A DNA stretch of 64,000 bases from an uncultured Tenacibaculum sp. (lineage in GTDB: Bacteria > Bacteroidota > Bacteroidia > Flavobacteriales > Flavobacteriaceae), in the NCBI RefSeq assembly GCF_947499065.1, contig NZ_CANMMT010000001.1, positions 744,001 to 808,000 on the forward strand, given 5' to 3'. Below, piece by piece: positions 1-9,049 of the stretch. The first letter of the stretch is position 1. The number at the start of each line of letters is the position of its first letter. The notes beneath the pieces are model-generated. The model was not told the origin of the DNA. It made no database searches and saw only the letters and a list, made by a program, of their open reading frames with translations. Both the position numbers and the translations under genes were made by a program.

Positions 1-557
1 CTTTCTTCTTCTTTTATATTCTTAATGATTTTTTTGATTTCGTTTTTACTAATTTGATTTAATTTTGAGATTTTATTTTTAGCTTTTCGAACAAATAATT
101 CAGTGATTTTGAAGTGATATTTTTCATGTGTTAATAAATCAGTACTGTTTGTATGCTTATTATAAACAAAAGAACGAGAAGGATGAAATAAAGAATTGAT
201 AGTTACAGAATCGTCATGGATTTTACTATTTATTGAAGTAACTATGTATGCAAATTTTTCATTACCATATAATGTTTTTTTAAAGAATTCCAATCCACGA
301 AAATTCTGAAAGGTAATTTGATTGTATTTGTCAAAAGTCATAGGTTTTTCATAGTTTAAAAAGTTTATATGACTTAAAATAGCTAAAAATATTATGGAAA
401 AAAAAAGAGTTGCAATACTATATTTTGTATAGGATAATAACTTTCTTTGTGTTTTTTTGTATTCTTTTTTACGCTCTTTTAATACTTTTATTAATTGATA
501 AAATACAGGAGAAAAGTATAATAAGAAAATTAATACAATTATTAACCTATCATTCAT
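1..557 (-). CDS. DUF922-like zinc protease-type membrane protein (3' end outside window)
   Basis: An open frame starts at the ATG at 557 and runs off the left edge after 185 codons. The N-terminus begins MNDRL and has a first hydrophobic segment (about residues 5-20), a Lys/Arg-rich stretch, and a second hydrophobic segment (about 46-62). Around residue 150 it has HEKYH, an HExxH zinc-protease signature, followed by FKITELFVRKAK. A helix of the form HExxHFxITExxxRK is the signature I associate with the DUF922 family of predicted Zn-dependent proteases. The start is the first of two ATGs and follows an AT-rich spacer. The fold is established for the family; substrate and function are unknown. 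The C-terminus cannot be assessed. Confidence 0.7.
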   Translation of the reverse strand, partial: MNDRLIIVLIFLLYFSPVFYQLIKVLKERKKEYKKTQRKLLSYTKYSIATLFFSIIFLAILSHINFLNYEKPMTFDKYNQITFQNFRGLEFFKKTLYGNEKFAYIVTSINSKIHDDSVTINSLFHPSRSFVYNKHTNSTDLLTHEKYHFKITELFVRKAKNKISKLNQISKNEIKKIIKNIKEEE

Positions 558-639
558 GTGTAAAGATTCGTTAGCGCTTAGGTTATATTAATAATTTATA
601 ATTAAGAATGTCTAGCAATTTTTGAAAGTTAAAAATAAT

Positions 640-668
640 AAAAAAACCTTAGTGGTAAACTAAGGCTT
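640..668 (-). terminator. Intrinsic terminator of aminopeptidase P gene
   Basis: CCTTAGT (647-653) pairs perfectly with ACTAAGG (659-665) around the loop GGTAA. Read on the minus strand the hairpin is followed by six U residues (641-646), and it lies 20 nt past the stop codon of the gene ending at 687. Confidence 0.8.
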
Positions 669-686
669 TATAAGAAAAATAAAAGA

Positions 687-1979
687 TTATTTATTCATAA
701 TATCTTCAATCTCATCAGCTTCAATTGGAATATTACGCATTAAGTTGAATGGTTCTCCAGTTTCTTGGATAACTACATCATCTTCTAAACGAACACCAAA
801 GCCTTCCTCTGGAATATAAATACCAGGTTCAACAGTAAATACCATATTAGCTTGCATTGGCTCATGTAGTAAACCATAATCATGAGTATCTAATCCCATA
901 TGGTGAGAAGTTCCATGCATAAAGTATTTTTTATAAGCTGGCCAGTTTGGATCTTCGTTTTGTACATCAGCTTTATCTAATAAACCTAAACCTAACAATT
1001 CAGAAGTCATTAGTTTACCAACTTCTACATGATAATCAGCCCAGATGGTTCCTGGAACTAATAATTTTGTAGCATCGTTTTTTACACGATTTACAGCATT
1101 ATATACAGCTTTTTGTCTATCAGTAAAACGACCAGAAACAGGTACCGTTCTTGTCATATCAGATGAATAGTTCGCATATTCTGCACCAACATCCATTAAA
1201 ACTAAATCGCCAGCCTTACATTGTTGATTGTTTTCAATGTAGTGCAATACGTTTGCATTGTTTCCTGAAGCTATAATTGGTGTATAAGCGAATTTTTTAG
1301 AACGATTTCTAATGAATTCGTGGATAAATTCAGCTTCAATTTCATATTCCCAAACACCAGGTTTTATAAAGTCTAAAACACGTCTAAAACCTTTTTCCGT
1401 AATGTCACAAGCAGTTTGTAATAAGTCTAACTCAATTTGATCTTTAAGAGAGCGTAAACGCTGTAAAATAGGATTACTTTTAGCTACTGAATGTGCTGGG
1501 TATTTTGCTAATAACCATTTGTTAAAACGAGCTTCACGAGTTTCTGTTTCTACAGAAGCACGATAGTGCTCATTTGTGTTAATATAAACAGTATCTGCTA
1601 AAGCCATCATTTCAGCTAATACTTTTTCTAAGTCTTGTAACCAAAAAACAGATTTAATACCACTTGTTGCTAAAGCTTTTTCTTTAGTCAATTTTTCACC
1701 TTCCCAAACAGCAATGTGCTCATTGGTTTCGCGTAAGAATAAAACTTCACGTAAGTTTTCTTTTGGGCAATCAGGGAACACTACTAAAATACTTTCTTCT
1801 TGGTCTACACCACTTAAAAAGAAAATATCTCTATGTTGTTCAAAAGGTAAAGTACTATCAGCACTTACTGGATATATATCATTCGAATTAAAAACAGCTA
1901 AACTATTAGGCTTCATTTGAGCCATAAAGTTTTTACGATTTTTAATAAATAAATCTCTATTTATTGGATGGTATTTCAT
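687..1979 (-). CDS. pepP: Xaa-Pro aminopeptidase (aminopeptidase P, M24B)
   Basis: This cytosolic metallopeptidase removes N-terminal residues that precede proline. The 430-residue length is normal. An AMP_N domain (about 1-135) precedes a pita-bread M24 domain (about 175-420). All five dinuclear metal ligands can be seen: D263 (LMDVGAE), D274 (YSSDMTRT), H355 (MHGTSHHMG), E384 (TVEPGIYI) and E399 (VRLEDD). The gene is monocistronic, with its own terminator downstream and a Crp-type regulator gene upstream on the same strand across a 74-nt gap. The ATG at 1979 begins MKYHPINRD, as expected for the AMP_N domain. Nothing looks abnormal. Confidence 0.95.
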   Translation of the reverse strand: MKYHPINRDLFIKNRKNFMAQMKPNSLAVFNSNDIYPVSADSTLPFEQHRDIFFLSGVDQEESILVVFPDCPKENLREVLFLRETNEHIAVWEGEKLTKEKALATSGIKSVFWLQDLEKVLAEMMALADTVYINTNEHYRASVETETREARFNKWLLAKYPAHSVAKSNPILQRLRSLKDQIELDLLQTACDITEKGFRRVLDFIKPGVWEYEIEAEFIHEFIRNRSKKFAYTPIIASGNNANVLHYIENNQQCKAGDLVLMDVGAEYANYSSDMTRTVPVSGRFTDRQKAVYNAVNRVKNDATKLLVPGTIWADYHVEVGKLMTSELLGLGLLDKADVQNEDPNWPAYKKYFMHGTSHHMGLDTHDYGLLHEPMQANMVFTVEPGIYIPEEGFGVRLEDDVVIQETGEPFNLMRNIPIEADEIEDIMNK

Positions 1980-2053
1980 AATACATTCAAATTAAATTAT
2001 AAACTTGTTCCAAAAATAAGCAAACAAAATGTGCAAATATTAGCCATTTGGCG

Positions 2054-2638
2054 TTATTTTACATTTTTGCGAATTCTACTCATATGCCTTGTTGAAATTC
2101 CTAAAAAAGAGGCTAAATAATGCAACGGAACTTTTTGTAATAATATAGGCTCGTTTAATAATAATTTATGGTAACGTTCTTCTGGAGTTAGTGTTAGTAA
2201 ATCAATACGATAGTCGTCAATTAAAAAAATTTGATTTTCAATTAAATTGAAATAAAATTGATGAAAACCTTTATTGTTTTTTAAAAGAAGTTTAAAATCA
2301 GTAACAGAAATTACCCATAAGTTACAGTCACTTAAAGCTTTTATGTTTTTACGAGAAGGGGTTTGTTGTAAGAAGCTTTTTAAAGAGGCCGTACAAGTGT
2401 TTTTTAAACCTAAATAAGTTGTTTTTTCTTCGTTAGAAACTTGAATAGCATGTTGTAAAACGCCACTTTCTATAAAGCAAAAGTGTTTACAAATTTTACC
2501 TTCTTCAACAAAGTATTCGTTTTTAGCAAGGGTTTTAAAAGAGAAGTGTTTTACAATTTCAGGGACAAATGAATTCAAAGTATCATTGTTTATGATAGTT
2601 TGTATGTACTGTGTAAGATTTTCTTTTAAAACACTCAT
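2054..2638 (-). CDS. Crp/Fnr-family transcriptional regulator
   Basis: The 194-residue protein has a cyclic-nucleotide-binding-like beta-barrel (about 30-120; YFVEEGKICKHFCFIESG matches the first strands and the Gly turn) and a short C-terminal helix-turn-helix (PLHYLASFLGISTRHMSRIRK, about 168-190). The HTH pattern LASxLGIS...MSRIRK is typical of the many Bacteroidota Crp paralogues annotated only as Crp/Fnr family. The conserved PRxS-type cAMP-contact segment is not obvious, so it probably does not bind cAMP. The ligand and regulon cannot be told from sequence. It is separated from the upstream acyltransferase gene by a terminator, so it is probably transcribed alone. Confidence 0.85.
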   Translation of the reverse strand: MSVLKENLTQYIQTIINNDTLNSFVPEIVKHFSFKTLAKNEYFVEEGKICKHFCFIESGVLQHAIQVSNEEKTTYLGLKNTCTASLKSFLQQTPSRKNIKALSDCNLWVISVTDFKLLLKNNKGFHQFYFNLIENQIFLIDDYRIDLLTLTPEERYHKLLLNEPILLQKVPLHYLASFLGISTRHMSRIRKNVK

Positions 2639-2667
2639 AGGTAGCTAATTTTGGTTTAAAAGTATAA

Positions 2668-2697
2668 AAAAAGGATGCTTAAACAAGCATCCTTTTT
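2668..2697 (-). terminator. Intrinsic terminator of the acyltransferase gene
   Basis: AAGGATGCTT (2671-2680) and AAGCATCCTT (2685-2694) form a perfect 10-bp stem with an AAAC loop. Runs of A and T on the two sides make it usable in both directions; the gene ending at 2712 on the minus strand reads into it. Confidence 0.85.
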
Positions 2698-2711
2698 TTA
2701 AGGTAATAATA

Positions 2712-4520
2712 TTATTTATTTAAACTCTCGGAAGCACGCCTTTCTAATTCGGCTTGAAACTCTTCCATAACAGGTTTAACAGTACTGTCTGGAATATCGG
2801 CAACTTTAATATACATTAATCCATCTACAGCATTGTTAAATTTAGGATCTACGTTAAAGGCAACCAATCGTGCATTTTGTTTTACATATTTCTTAATTAA
2901 TACAGGAATACGTAAAGCTCCAGGTTCAATTTCGTCAATAATTTTATCAAACTTTTGCATATCAGCTTTAGTAGCATCAAAAACAAAATCTTTATCGGCA
3001 TCTTTCAGACTTACCTTGAATTCTTTTTTAGGATGTATGTATTGAGCTACATACGGATCGTAGTAATGAGATTTCATGAATTCAATCATTAACGATTTTG
3101 AAAATTCTGAAAACTGATTACTAATACTTACTCCACCCATTAAGTATTTATACTTAGGGTAACGTAAAGTAACATGAACAATACCTTTCCATAAAAGGAA
3201 TAAAGGCATTGGTTTTTGCTGATACTTTTTTGATATAAAAGCTCTACCTAATTCAATAGTACTCTGCATCATTGAATATAATTCAGGTTCTATTCTAAAC
3301 AAGGTGTGGATATAAAATCCGTTGATTTCATATTTCTTAAAAATATCTTTTCCAAGTCCCATTCTATAGGCACCTACCAATTCATTTTGCACATTATCCC
3401 ACAGGAATAAGTGGTGGTAATATCTATCAAATTTATCTAAATCAATAGCTTTGTTAGTACCTTCTCCAACATCTCTAAAGGTAATTTCACGCAATCTTCC
3501 TATTTCATGTAAAACATTCGGAATTTCTTTCGCGTTAGCAAAAAAGACTTCGTAGTTTTTACTTTGTAATAGTCTACTTCCTTTGTCTCTTAACTCATCA
3601 ACTTCTTTAATGAAAAGAGCAGAAGATTTTTGAGAAGTAACTTTCTTTGCCTTTTTAGGTATTTTAAGGTTTTGGGTTGATAAAATCTTTTGAGGTGTTT
3701 TCTCAAAAGGATTCGCCAACATGTATGTTTTTTTACGTAAGAATTGGTAAAAATCAGGAATTTCAGGATAAGTATCTTGATCTTTTACTGAAATAGGTTT
3801 ACCGATTCTAACTTTAATTACTCGGCTTTTTTGTGAAAGTAATTCCGATGGTAATTTGGCAGTACGTAAAGTGTCGCTAATTTTAGATAAGAAATAAAAT
3901 AACTGACTATTCTTAGCGTGGAAATAAATAGGAATTACTGGTACTTTAGCTTTTTTAATTAAACGTACAGCTCCTTCTTCCCATTCTTTGTCAACCATTA
4001 ATTTACCATCTCGGTACGTAGAAACTTCTCCTGCTGGAAAAATCCCTAAAGGTTTTCCTTCACGCAAGTGTAATAATGCATTTTTAATACCAGCAACACT
4101 CGATTTTGCATCCTTATGATTTTCAAAAGGATTTACCGGCATTACATAAGGCTTTAAAGGCTCAATTCTATGCAGTAAAAAATTGGCTATAATTTTATAG
4201 TCGGCTCTGTGTTCAACCAATAATTTAAGCAATAAAATTCCATCTATACCTCCTAATGGGTGATTAGAAATGGTAATAAAAGGACCTTCTTTAGGAATAC
4301 GTTTTAAATCTTCTTCAGGAATTTCAAATTCAATTTGAAATTCATTTAAAAGTCCATTTAAAAAAGGTAAATCCTTCTTATGCTTATGTTTATTATAAAT
4401 TTTATTGGCCGTAGAAATACGCAAAATTTTCATTAAAAGCCAACCAGAAAACGTTCCAAACGCTCCCAGTTTATCGACTCCTATTGCCTTTGCAACTTCT
4501 TTTGGTGTTACTAATCCCAT
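2712..4520 (-). CDS. Fused PlsC-type O-acyltransferase / GNAT N-acyltransferase (OlsF-like)
   Basis: The N-terminal half carries a lysophospholipid-acyltransferase signature, NHPLGGIDG (N86, H87, D93), plus FPAGE, the PlsC block III. The C-terminal half (from about residue 310) resembles OlsB/hemolysin-type N-acyltransferases: REITFRDVGEGTNK, then LVGAYRMG and later the ELGRAFI motif. This two-domain order is that of OlsF, the bifunctional enzyme described for ornithine-lipid synthesis in Serratia and Flavobacterium, and it resembles the separate GlsB/GlsA pair for glycine lipids. The likely role is therefore formation of amino-acid lipids in the membrane: N-acylation, then O-acylation, of ornithine or glycine. 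Which amino acid is used cannot be read from sequence. The length (602) agrees with a fusion. Confidence 0.85.
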   Translation of the reverse strand: MGLVTPKEVAKAIGVDKLGAFGTFSGWLLMKILRISTANKIYNKHKHKKDLPFLNGLLNEFQIEFEIPEEDLKRIPKEGPFITISNHPLGGIDGILLLKLLVEHRADYKIIANFLLHRIEPLKPYVMPVNPFENHKDAKSSVAGIKNALLHLREGKPLGIFPAGEVSTYRDGKLMVDKEWEEGAVRLIKKAKVPVIPIYFHAKNSQLFYFLSKISDTLRTAKLPSELLSQKSRVIKVRIGKPISVKDQDTYPEIPDFYQFLRKKTYMLANPFEKTPQKILSTQNLKIPKKAKKVTSQKSSALFIKEVDELRDKGSRLLQSKNYEVFFANAKEIPNVLHEIGRLREITFRDVGEGTNKAIDLDKFDRYYHHLFLWDNVQNELVGAYRMGLGKDIFKKYEINGFYIHTLFRIEPELYSMMQSTIELGRAFISKKYQQKPMPLFLLWKGIVHVTLRYPKYKYLMGGVSISNQFSEFSKSLMIEFMKSHYYDPYVAQYIHPKKEFKVSLKDADKDFVFDATKADMQKFDKIIDEIEPGALRIPVLIKKYVKQNARLVAFNVDPKFNNAVDGLMYIKVADIPDSTVKPVMEEFQAELERRASESLNK

Positions 4521-4581
4521 ACACAGATATCAATTCGACGTAATTGCAAATATAACGGAAATTTGCGAGCTTTAATAGCTT

Positions 4582-5826
4582 TTATTCGATGACCAATTGA
4601 GCTGTTTCTGTATTGATTTGACGTATAATAGCTTTACCTCTTTTTTGTATGGTTTTTATTGCTGCATCATTGAAATGACGAATGGTATAAAGCGTTACAT
4701 TTTTGTATGATTTAATATTGAAATTTGTTTGTAAATCATTGTAAAAAGCATCGAAACGATCGTATTTATCTTCTATACAAACAGAAAAACTAATGGCTGA
4801 ATTTTGAATTAAATTTACCTTCAATTTATATTCATGTAATTTTTTAAATACATCGCTTATATTGTGTTCAACCATAAAAGAAAAGTCTTTAGCAGAAATT
4901 GAAGCTAGAATTTGATTTTTCTTTACGATAAAACAAGGTACTTCAGGTGTTATTTTTTTACCTCTTCCTACACAAGTTCCGTCTTTAGTAATATCCTTAA
5001 ACGAACGAACAAATAATGGTATGTTTTTTTGTTCTAAAGGCTGAATTGTTTTTGGGTGTATTACAGAAGCTCCATAGAAAGCCATTTCTATCGCTTCGGT
5101 ATATGATATTTCATGCAATAACTCCGTTTCAGTAAATACTCTAGGATCTGCGTTTAACACTCCGTCAACATCTTTCCAAATAGATACATTTTCAGCGTCT
5201 AAACAATAAGCAAAAATACCAGCAGTGTAATCGGATCCCTCTCTTCCTAAGGTTGTAGTATCTTTTCCATTACTACCTAGAAAACCTTGTGTTATATTGA
5301 GTTGAGAAGTATTTACATTTTCACTGATTTTCTTTTCAGTTAGTTCCCAATCAATTTTTGCATCCCTAAAATTAGAATTGGTTTGTATATAATCTCTTAC
5401 ATCCAACCATTGGTTGTTTACTCCAATTTTAGTTAAATAAGCACTTACAATATTTGTAGATATAAGTTCTCCAAACCCTACTATTTGATCGTAAACATAA
5501 TTATAATCAGTTGAGGTGTTTTGAGCCATAAAACCACTTAACTCACCAAATAAAAGATTTACTTTATTAGTAATATCATTATTTTCTTCAAATAAATCAT
5601 CTATGATTTCTTGGTGGTAGTTTACTACAAAATCTATTGAGTTTTGTAAGCCATCTTTTTTATAAAAATAGTTGTTTATAATTTCTTCAAATGCATTGGT
5701 CATTTTACCCATTGCAGAGATAACAACTAAAAGATTTTCAGTTCCTTCGTGTTGTAAAACACGAGCTACATTTCTTACGCTTTCTGCATCTTTAACAGAT
5801 GCTCCTCCAAACTTAAATATTCTCAT
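4582..5826 (-). CDS. Aspartate kinase (monofunctional)
   Basis: It phosphorylates L-aspartate in the first step of Lys/Thr/Met/diaminopimelate synthesis. The nucleotide-binding N-terminus reads KFGGASV (usual form KFGGTSV). Other kinase blocks are VVISAMGK, LGREGSDYTAG (about 200) and VSIWKDVDGVLNADPR. The C-terminus (about 310-414) can form two ACT domains, implying feedback control by an amino acid. At 414 residues there is no homoserine dehydrogenase fusion. Its first 14 nt overlap the 3' end of the upstream acetyltransferase gene, so the two are translationally coupled and transcribed together. Which end product inhibits it cannot be told. Confidence 0.93.
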   Translation of the reverse strand: MRIFKFGGASVKDAESVRNVARVLQHEGTENLLVVISAMGKMTNAFEEIINNYFYKKDGLQNSIDFVVNYHQEIIDDLFEENNDITNKVNLLFGELSGFMAQNTSTDYNYVYDQIVGFGELISTNIVSAYLTKIGVNNQWLDVRDYIQTNSNFRDAKIDWELTEKKISENVNTSQLNITQGFLGSNGKDTTTLGREGSDYTAGIFAYCLDAENVSIWKDVDGVLNADPRVFTETELLHEISYTEAIEMAFYGASVIHPKTIQPLEQKNIPLFVRSFKDITKDGTCVGRGKKITPEVPCFIVKKNQILASISAKDFSFMVEHNISDVFKKLHEYKLKVNLIQNSAISFSVCIEDKYDRFDAFYNDLQTNFNIKSYKNVTLYTIRHFNDAAIKTIQKRGKAIIRQINTETAQLVIE

Positions 5827-6298
5827 TGTAAAATTCTCTTAAGTTATCTTCACTCATATGGCATACTCTCCACTCATCATAAACAGTTGCACCAGTGCTT
5901 TTATAAAAATTAACAGCACCAAGGTTCCAGTCTAATACTTCCCAAGCAACTCTTTTAAAGTTGTTTTCATGAGCGTATTTCATAATTGAAGTGTACAAAG
6001 CTTTACCAGCTCCGATTCCTCTTTTAGATGCTGTTACCATTAAATCCTCTAAATGAATAGCTTTACCTTTCCAAGTTGAATAGCGTTCATAAAATAATGC
6101 CATTCCTATAATTTTCCCATCTGCTTCTTCAGCAACAAAAGTTTTAAATTTAGGATTATCTGAAAAACCATCACGTAATAAATCGTCAACAGTAACTTTT
6201 ACTGCATCTGGCTCTTTTTCAAAAACAGCTAATTCGATAATTAAATTTAATATAGCTTGAGCATCTTTACGCTCTCCGGACCTAATTATAAAACTCAT
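5813..6298 (-). CDS. GNAT acetyltransferase, SSAT/thialysine type
   Basis: The 161-residue protein is a single GNAT domain. The acetyl-CoA loop is KRGIGAGKAL (92-101), within the Q/RxxGxG/A motif. The phrase YERYSTWKGKAIHLEDLMV (about 70-88) is the diagnostic block of the spermidine/spermine or thialysine N-acetyltransferase subgroup (usual form YSTWKG...LEDLYV). The C-terminal WNLGAVNFYKSTGA is the usual V/N-xxxxFYxxxGA motif. Likely substrates are small amines or lysine analogues, unproved here. It overlaps the aspartokinase gene by 14 nt, which suggests co-expression and perhaps a link to lysine-family metabolism (inference). Confidence 0.9.
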   Translation of the reverse strand: MSFIIRSGERKDAQAILNLIIELAVFEKEPDAVKVTVDDLLRDGFSDNPKFKTFVAEEADGKIIGMALFYERYSTWKGKAIHLEDLMVTASKRGIGAGKALYTSIMKYAHENNFKRVAWEVLDWNLGAVNFYKSTGATVYDEWRVCHMSEDNLREFYNENI

Positions 6299-6409
6299 GG
6301 TAAAATTTTTGTGTAAAGATACTTCTTAAAAAACTACTCAAAAACAAATAGAAAATTAAAACACATCATTTTAAATTGTTGAATTTTTCATAAACTATCT
6401 AAAAGTATA

Positions 6410-6434
6410 AAACGTAACCAATAAGGTTGCGTTT
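6410..6434. repeat. Isolated hairpin in divergent region
   Basis: AAACGTAACC and GGTTGCGTTT form a 10-bp stem with one G-U pair and a five-base loop. A T-rich run follows on the plus strand (TTTCTTTATTTT), as in an intrinsic terminator. No annotated gene reads into it from either side, so its purpose is unclear. Confidence 0.5.
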
Positions 6435-6571
6435 CTTTATTTTAAGTGTATTTTAATTTTAAGATTACATTGATAGTTAGGGAATGTAAAAAAATAGTTG
6501 TTTCTTTATATAAGAGTACTAGCTTAGGTTTATTGATTGCTAGTGTTCTAAAAAAATATAAAACGAAATCG

Positions 6572-6602
6572 TTGTAGTAACCCCAAAAAGGTAGCATCTT
6601 TG
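6572..6602 (+). promoter_or_regulatory. Candidate promoter of fbp
   Basis: TTG at 6572-6574 and CATCTTTG at 6595-6602 are 20 nt apart. This fits the Bacteroidota -33 TTG and -7 TAnnTTTG pattern with one mismatch, and lies 32 nt upstream of the fbp start. Confidence 0.4.
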
Positions 6603-6634
6603 TACGGAACATACGCAACACACAAAAATTTGAG

Positions 6635-7657
6635 ATGAATAACAAACACATGACCCTTGGCGAGTATATTATTGATAACCAAAATCATTTTAAATACTCT
6701 TCTGGAGAGCTTTCTCGTTTAATAAACTCGATAAGATTAGCGGCAAAAGTAGTAAACCACGAAATTAGAAAAGCAGGTTTGGTTGATATTACTGGAGCTT
6801 CAGGGGATATAAATGTACAAGGGGAAACTCAGCAAAAATTAGATGTTTTAGCAAACGATTTATTTAAACAAACTCTTATTAATAGAGAAATAGTTTGTGG
6901 AATCGGGAGCGAAGAAGAAGACGATTATATTGTTGTTGAAGGAAAGAATAAAGGAAACGATAACAAATATGTATTGTTAATGGATCCTTTAGATGGATCG
7001 TCGAATATTGATGTAAATGTATCTGTAGGTACTATCTTCTCTATATATAGAAGAGTGTCTCCAGAAGGAACACCTGTAACTAAAGAAGATTTTTTACAAA
7101 AAGGATCAGAGCAAGTAGCAGCTGGTTATGTTGCTTATGGAACTTCTACAATTTTAGTGTTTACAACAGGTAATGGAGTAAGTGGATTTACATTAAATCC
7201 AGCTATCGGAACTTTCTATTTATCACATCCTAATATTAAAATTCCTGAGCAGGGATCTATATATTCTATAAACGAAGGAAACTATGTACATTTTCCTCAA
7301 GGAGTAAAAGAATATTTAAAATACTGCCAAGAGGAAAAGGAAAACAGACCTTATACTTCTAGATATATTGGTTCATTGGTTTCAGATTTCCATAGAAATA
7401 TGTTAAAAGGAGGTATTTATATGTACCCAACAAGTACTATTGGACCTAAAGGAAAATTACGTTTGTTATATGAATGTAATCCAATGGCATTTTTAGCAGA
7501 ACAAGCAGGAGGTAAAGCAACTGATGGTTACAGAAGAATTTTAGATTTAGAGCCAACCGAATTACACCAAAGAGTTCCTTTTTTCTGTGGAAGTACCAAC
7601 ATGGTAGAAAAAGCGGAAGAATTTATGGCTAAGTATCCAGAAGATGCGAACTACTAA
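6635..7657 (+). CDS. fbp: Fructose-1,6-bisphosphatase, class I
   Basis: This gluconeogenic enzyme hydrolyses fructose-1,6-bisphosphate to fructose-6-phosphate. The metal-binding and catalytic blocks are present: GIGSEEED (metal-site acidic cluster), [22 protein letters not shown] (the class I DPLDGSSN signature), and the substrate region [35 protein letters not shown]. Its length of 340 is normal. Two nearby ATGs (6635 and 6650) are possible starts; the first is chosen for length. The next gene starts 5 nt after the stop, so both are probably on one transcript. That neighbour has no obvious metabolic link. Confidence 0.96.
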   Translation: MNNKHMTLGEYIIDNQNHFKYSSGELSRLINSIRLAAKVVNHEIRKAGLVDITGASGDINVQGETQQKLDVLANDLFKQTLINREIVCGIGSEEEDDYIVVEGKNKGNDNKYVLLMDPLDGSSNIDVNVSVGTIFSIYRRVSPEGTPVTKEDFLQKGSEQVAAGYVAYGTSTILVFTTGNGVSGFTLNPAIGTFYLSHPNIKIPEQGSIYSINEGNYVHFPQGVKEYLKYCQEEKENRPYTSRYIGSLVSDFHRNMLKGGIYMYPTSTIGPKGKLRLLYECNPMAFLAEQAGGKATDGYRRILDLEPTELHQRVPFFCGSTNMVEKAEEFMAKYPEDANY

Positions 7658-7662
7658 GAGAG

Positions 7663-8928
7663 ATGAATAACGTTAAGCTATTTTTATTTTTTTGTGTTGT
7701 TACTGCAATAGTATTTTCATCATGCAGTACACTTAAAAAAGCAACCGTTTTTCAAAATTCAAAAGAGGCTACTGAGAAACCATATGTTATTTTAATTTCA
7801 TTGGATGGATTTCGTTGGGATTACGTAAAACGCTTTTCTCCACCAAATCTTTCAAAATTTATTAAAAATGGTGTTAAGGCAAACTCTTTAGTACCATCTT
7901 TTCCATCTAAAACATTTCCAAATCATTATACTATAGCTACAGGAATGTATCCTGAAAATCATGGGCTTTTAGGAAATAGTTTTTACAGTCATGAAAACGA
8001 TGCTTTTTACAGTATTAGAGACAGAGAAAAAGTTGAAAACGGAAAGTTTTATGGAGGAACACCTATTTGGGTTTTAGCAAATAATAGCAATATGGTAACT
8101 GCTAGTTACTTTTTTGTAGGAAGCGAAGCAGATATTCAAGGAGTAAAGCCAACCTATTATTTTCCTTACAAAGGGAGTACTCCGAATATTGATAGGGTAA
8201 ACCAAGTAATTGATTGGTTAAAAATGCCTTCAGAAAAAAGACCACATTTAATTACCATGTATTTTTCAGATATGGATGATACTGGTCATGAGTTTGGACC
8301 TAATAATGATGAAGCAATCAAAGGAGGTTTATATCCGTTAGATAATGTACTGGGAGAATTGTTTAATAAAATAAAGGAGTTAAACCTTCCAATCAATATT
8401 GTTATTGTATCTGACCATGGAATGTTAGAAGTAAAAACTGATAAGTTTATTTCTATAGATGAAATAAAAAATGATGAGTTATTCTCGGTAGTGAACAATG
8501 GAACTATTGTAAATATACATCCTAAGAATCCGAAAAAATTAGAAGAAATATATACATATTTAACTTCCAAAAAAGGACCTTTTAAAGTTTATAAAACTGC
8601 TGATGCACCACATTTTGAATATGTGCCTAAAAATAAAAACTGGGGACCTTTTCAAGTAGTTCCTAATGAAGGATATTATTTTACCTATCGAAAGAAGAGT
8701 AAAATGTCCAAAGAAGTATATGTTACAGGACAACATGGGTTTAATCCAGAAATAAAAGAAATGCACGGTATTTTTTATGCAAACGGGCCGGCTTTTAAAA
8801 AAGGATATACCACAGAATCAGTCAAAAACATTCATGTTTATCCTTTACTGTGTAAAATACTTGGTTTAACACCACCAAAAAATGTTGATGGAGATATAGA
8901 GAAGTTAAAAAGTGTTTTAAAAGAATAG
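7663..8928 (+). CDS. NPP-type nucleotide pyrophosphatase/phosphodiesterase lipoprotein
   Basis: The signal peptide ends in a lipobox (FSSC, Cys21), so the protein is anchored at the envelope. The alkaline-phosphatase superfamily core is clear: first metal Asp in ISLDGFRWDY (D48), nucleophilic Thr in PSFPSKTFPNHY (T84), second-metal block MYFSDMDDTGHEFGP (D203, H209), VSDHGM (D251, H252) and late His in GQHGFNP. SKTFPNH with a Thr nucleophile is typical of eukaryotic-like ectonucleotide pyrophosphatases/phosphodiesterases (NPP), which cleave nucleotide or lipid phosphodiesters. The substrate is not determinable. It lies 5 nt behind fbp and is followed by a strong terminator. Confidence 0.9.
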   Translation: MNNVKLFLFFCVVTAIVFSSCSTLKKATVFQNSKEATEKPYVILISLDGFRWDYVKRFSPPNLSKFIKNGVKANSLVPSFPSKTFPNHYTIATGMYPENHGLLGNSFYSHENDAFYSIRDREKVENGKFYGGTPIWVLANNSNMVTASYFFVGSEADIQGVKPTYYFPYKGSTPNIDRVNQVIDWLKMPSEKRPHLITMYFSDMDDTGHEFGPNNDEAIKGGLYPLDNVLGELFNKIKELNLPINIVIVSDHGMLEVKTDKFISIDEIKNDELFSVVNNGTIVNIHPKNPKKLEEIYTYLTSKKGPFKVYKTADAPHFEYVPKNKNWGPFQVVPNEGYYFTYRKKSKMSKEVYVTGQHGFNPEIKEMHGIFYANGPAFKKGYTTESVKNIHVYPLLCKILGLTPPKNVDGDIEKLKSVLKE

Positions 8929-8960
8929 AATTGATATAACTTATAGTTAAATAAATTTTC

Positions 8961-8993
8961 AATAAGGCAAACGGTTGTTTGCCTTATTTTTTT
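8961..8993 (+). terminator. Terminator of the fbp-phosphodiesterase unit
   Basis: A perfect 12-bp stem (8961-8972 with 8977-8988), loop GGTT, is followed by a T tract to 8993. It is 32 nt past the stop codon. Confidence 0.9.
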
Positions 8994-9049
8994 GAGTTAA
9001 ATTTACAATCGGAAAAACGAAATTTTAAACTATTAAAAAACAAATAATT

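Larger units (their letters stand above)
6299..6634. other. Divergent intergenic region, no gene seen
   Basis: This 336-nt region separates the acetyltransferase (minus) and fructose bisphosphatase (plus) start codons. It contains an isolated hairpin at 6410-6434 and a candidate promoter for the plus gene at 6572-6602. The one long open frame across it (minus, 6442-6651) has no recognisable protein features and overlaps the bisphosphatase start, so it is not called. Confidence 0.6.

Noticed and set aside
6442..6651. 69-codon minus-strand open frame in the divergent region
   Set aside because: It overlaps the fbp start, has no domain or signal feature, and covers the candidate fbp promoter.
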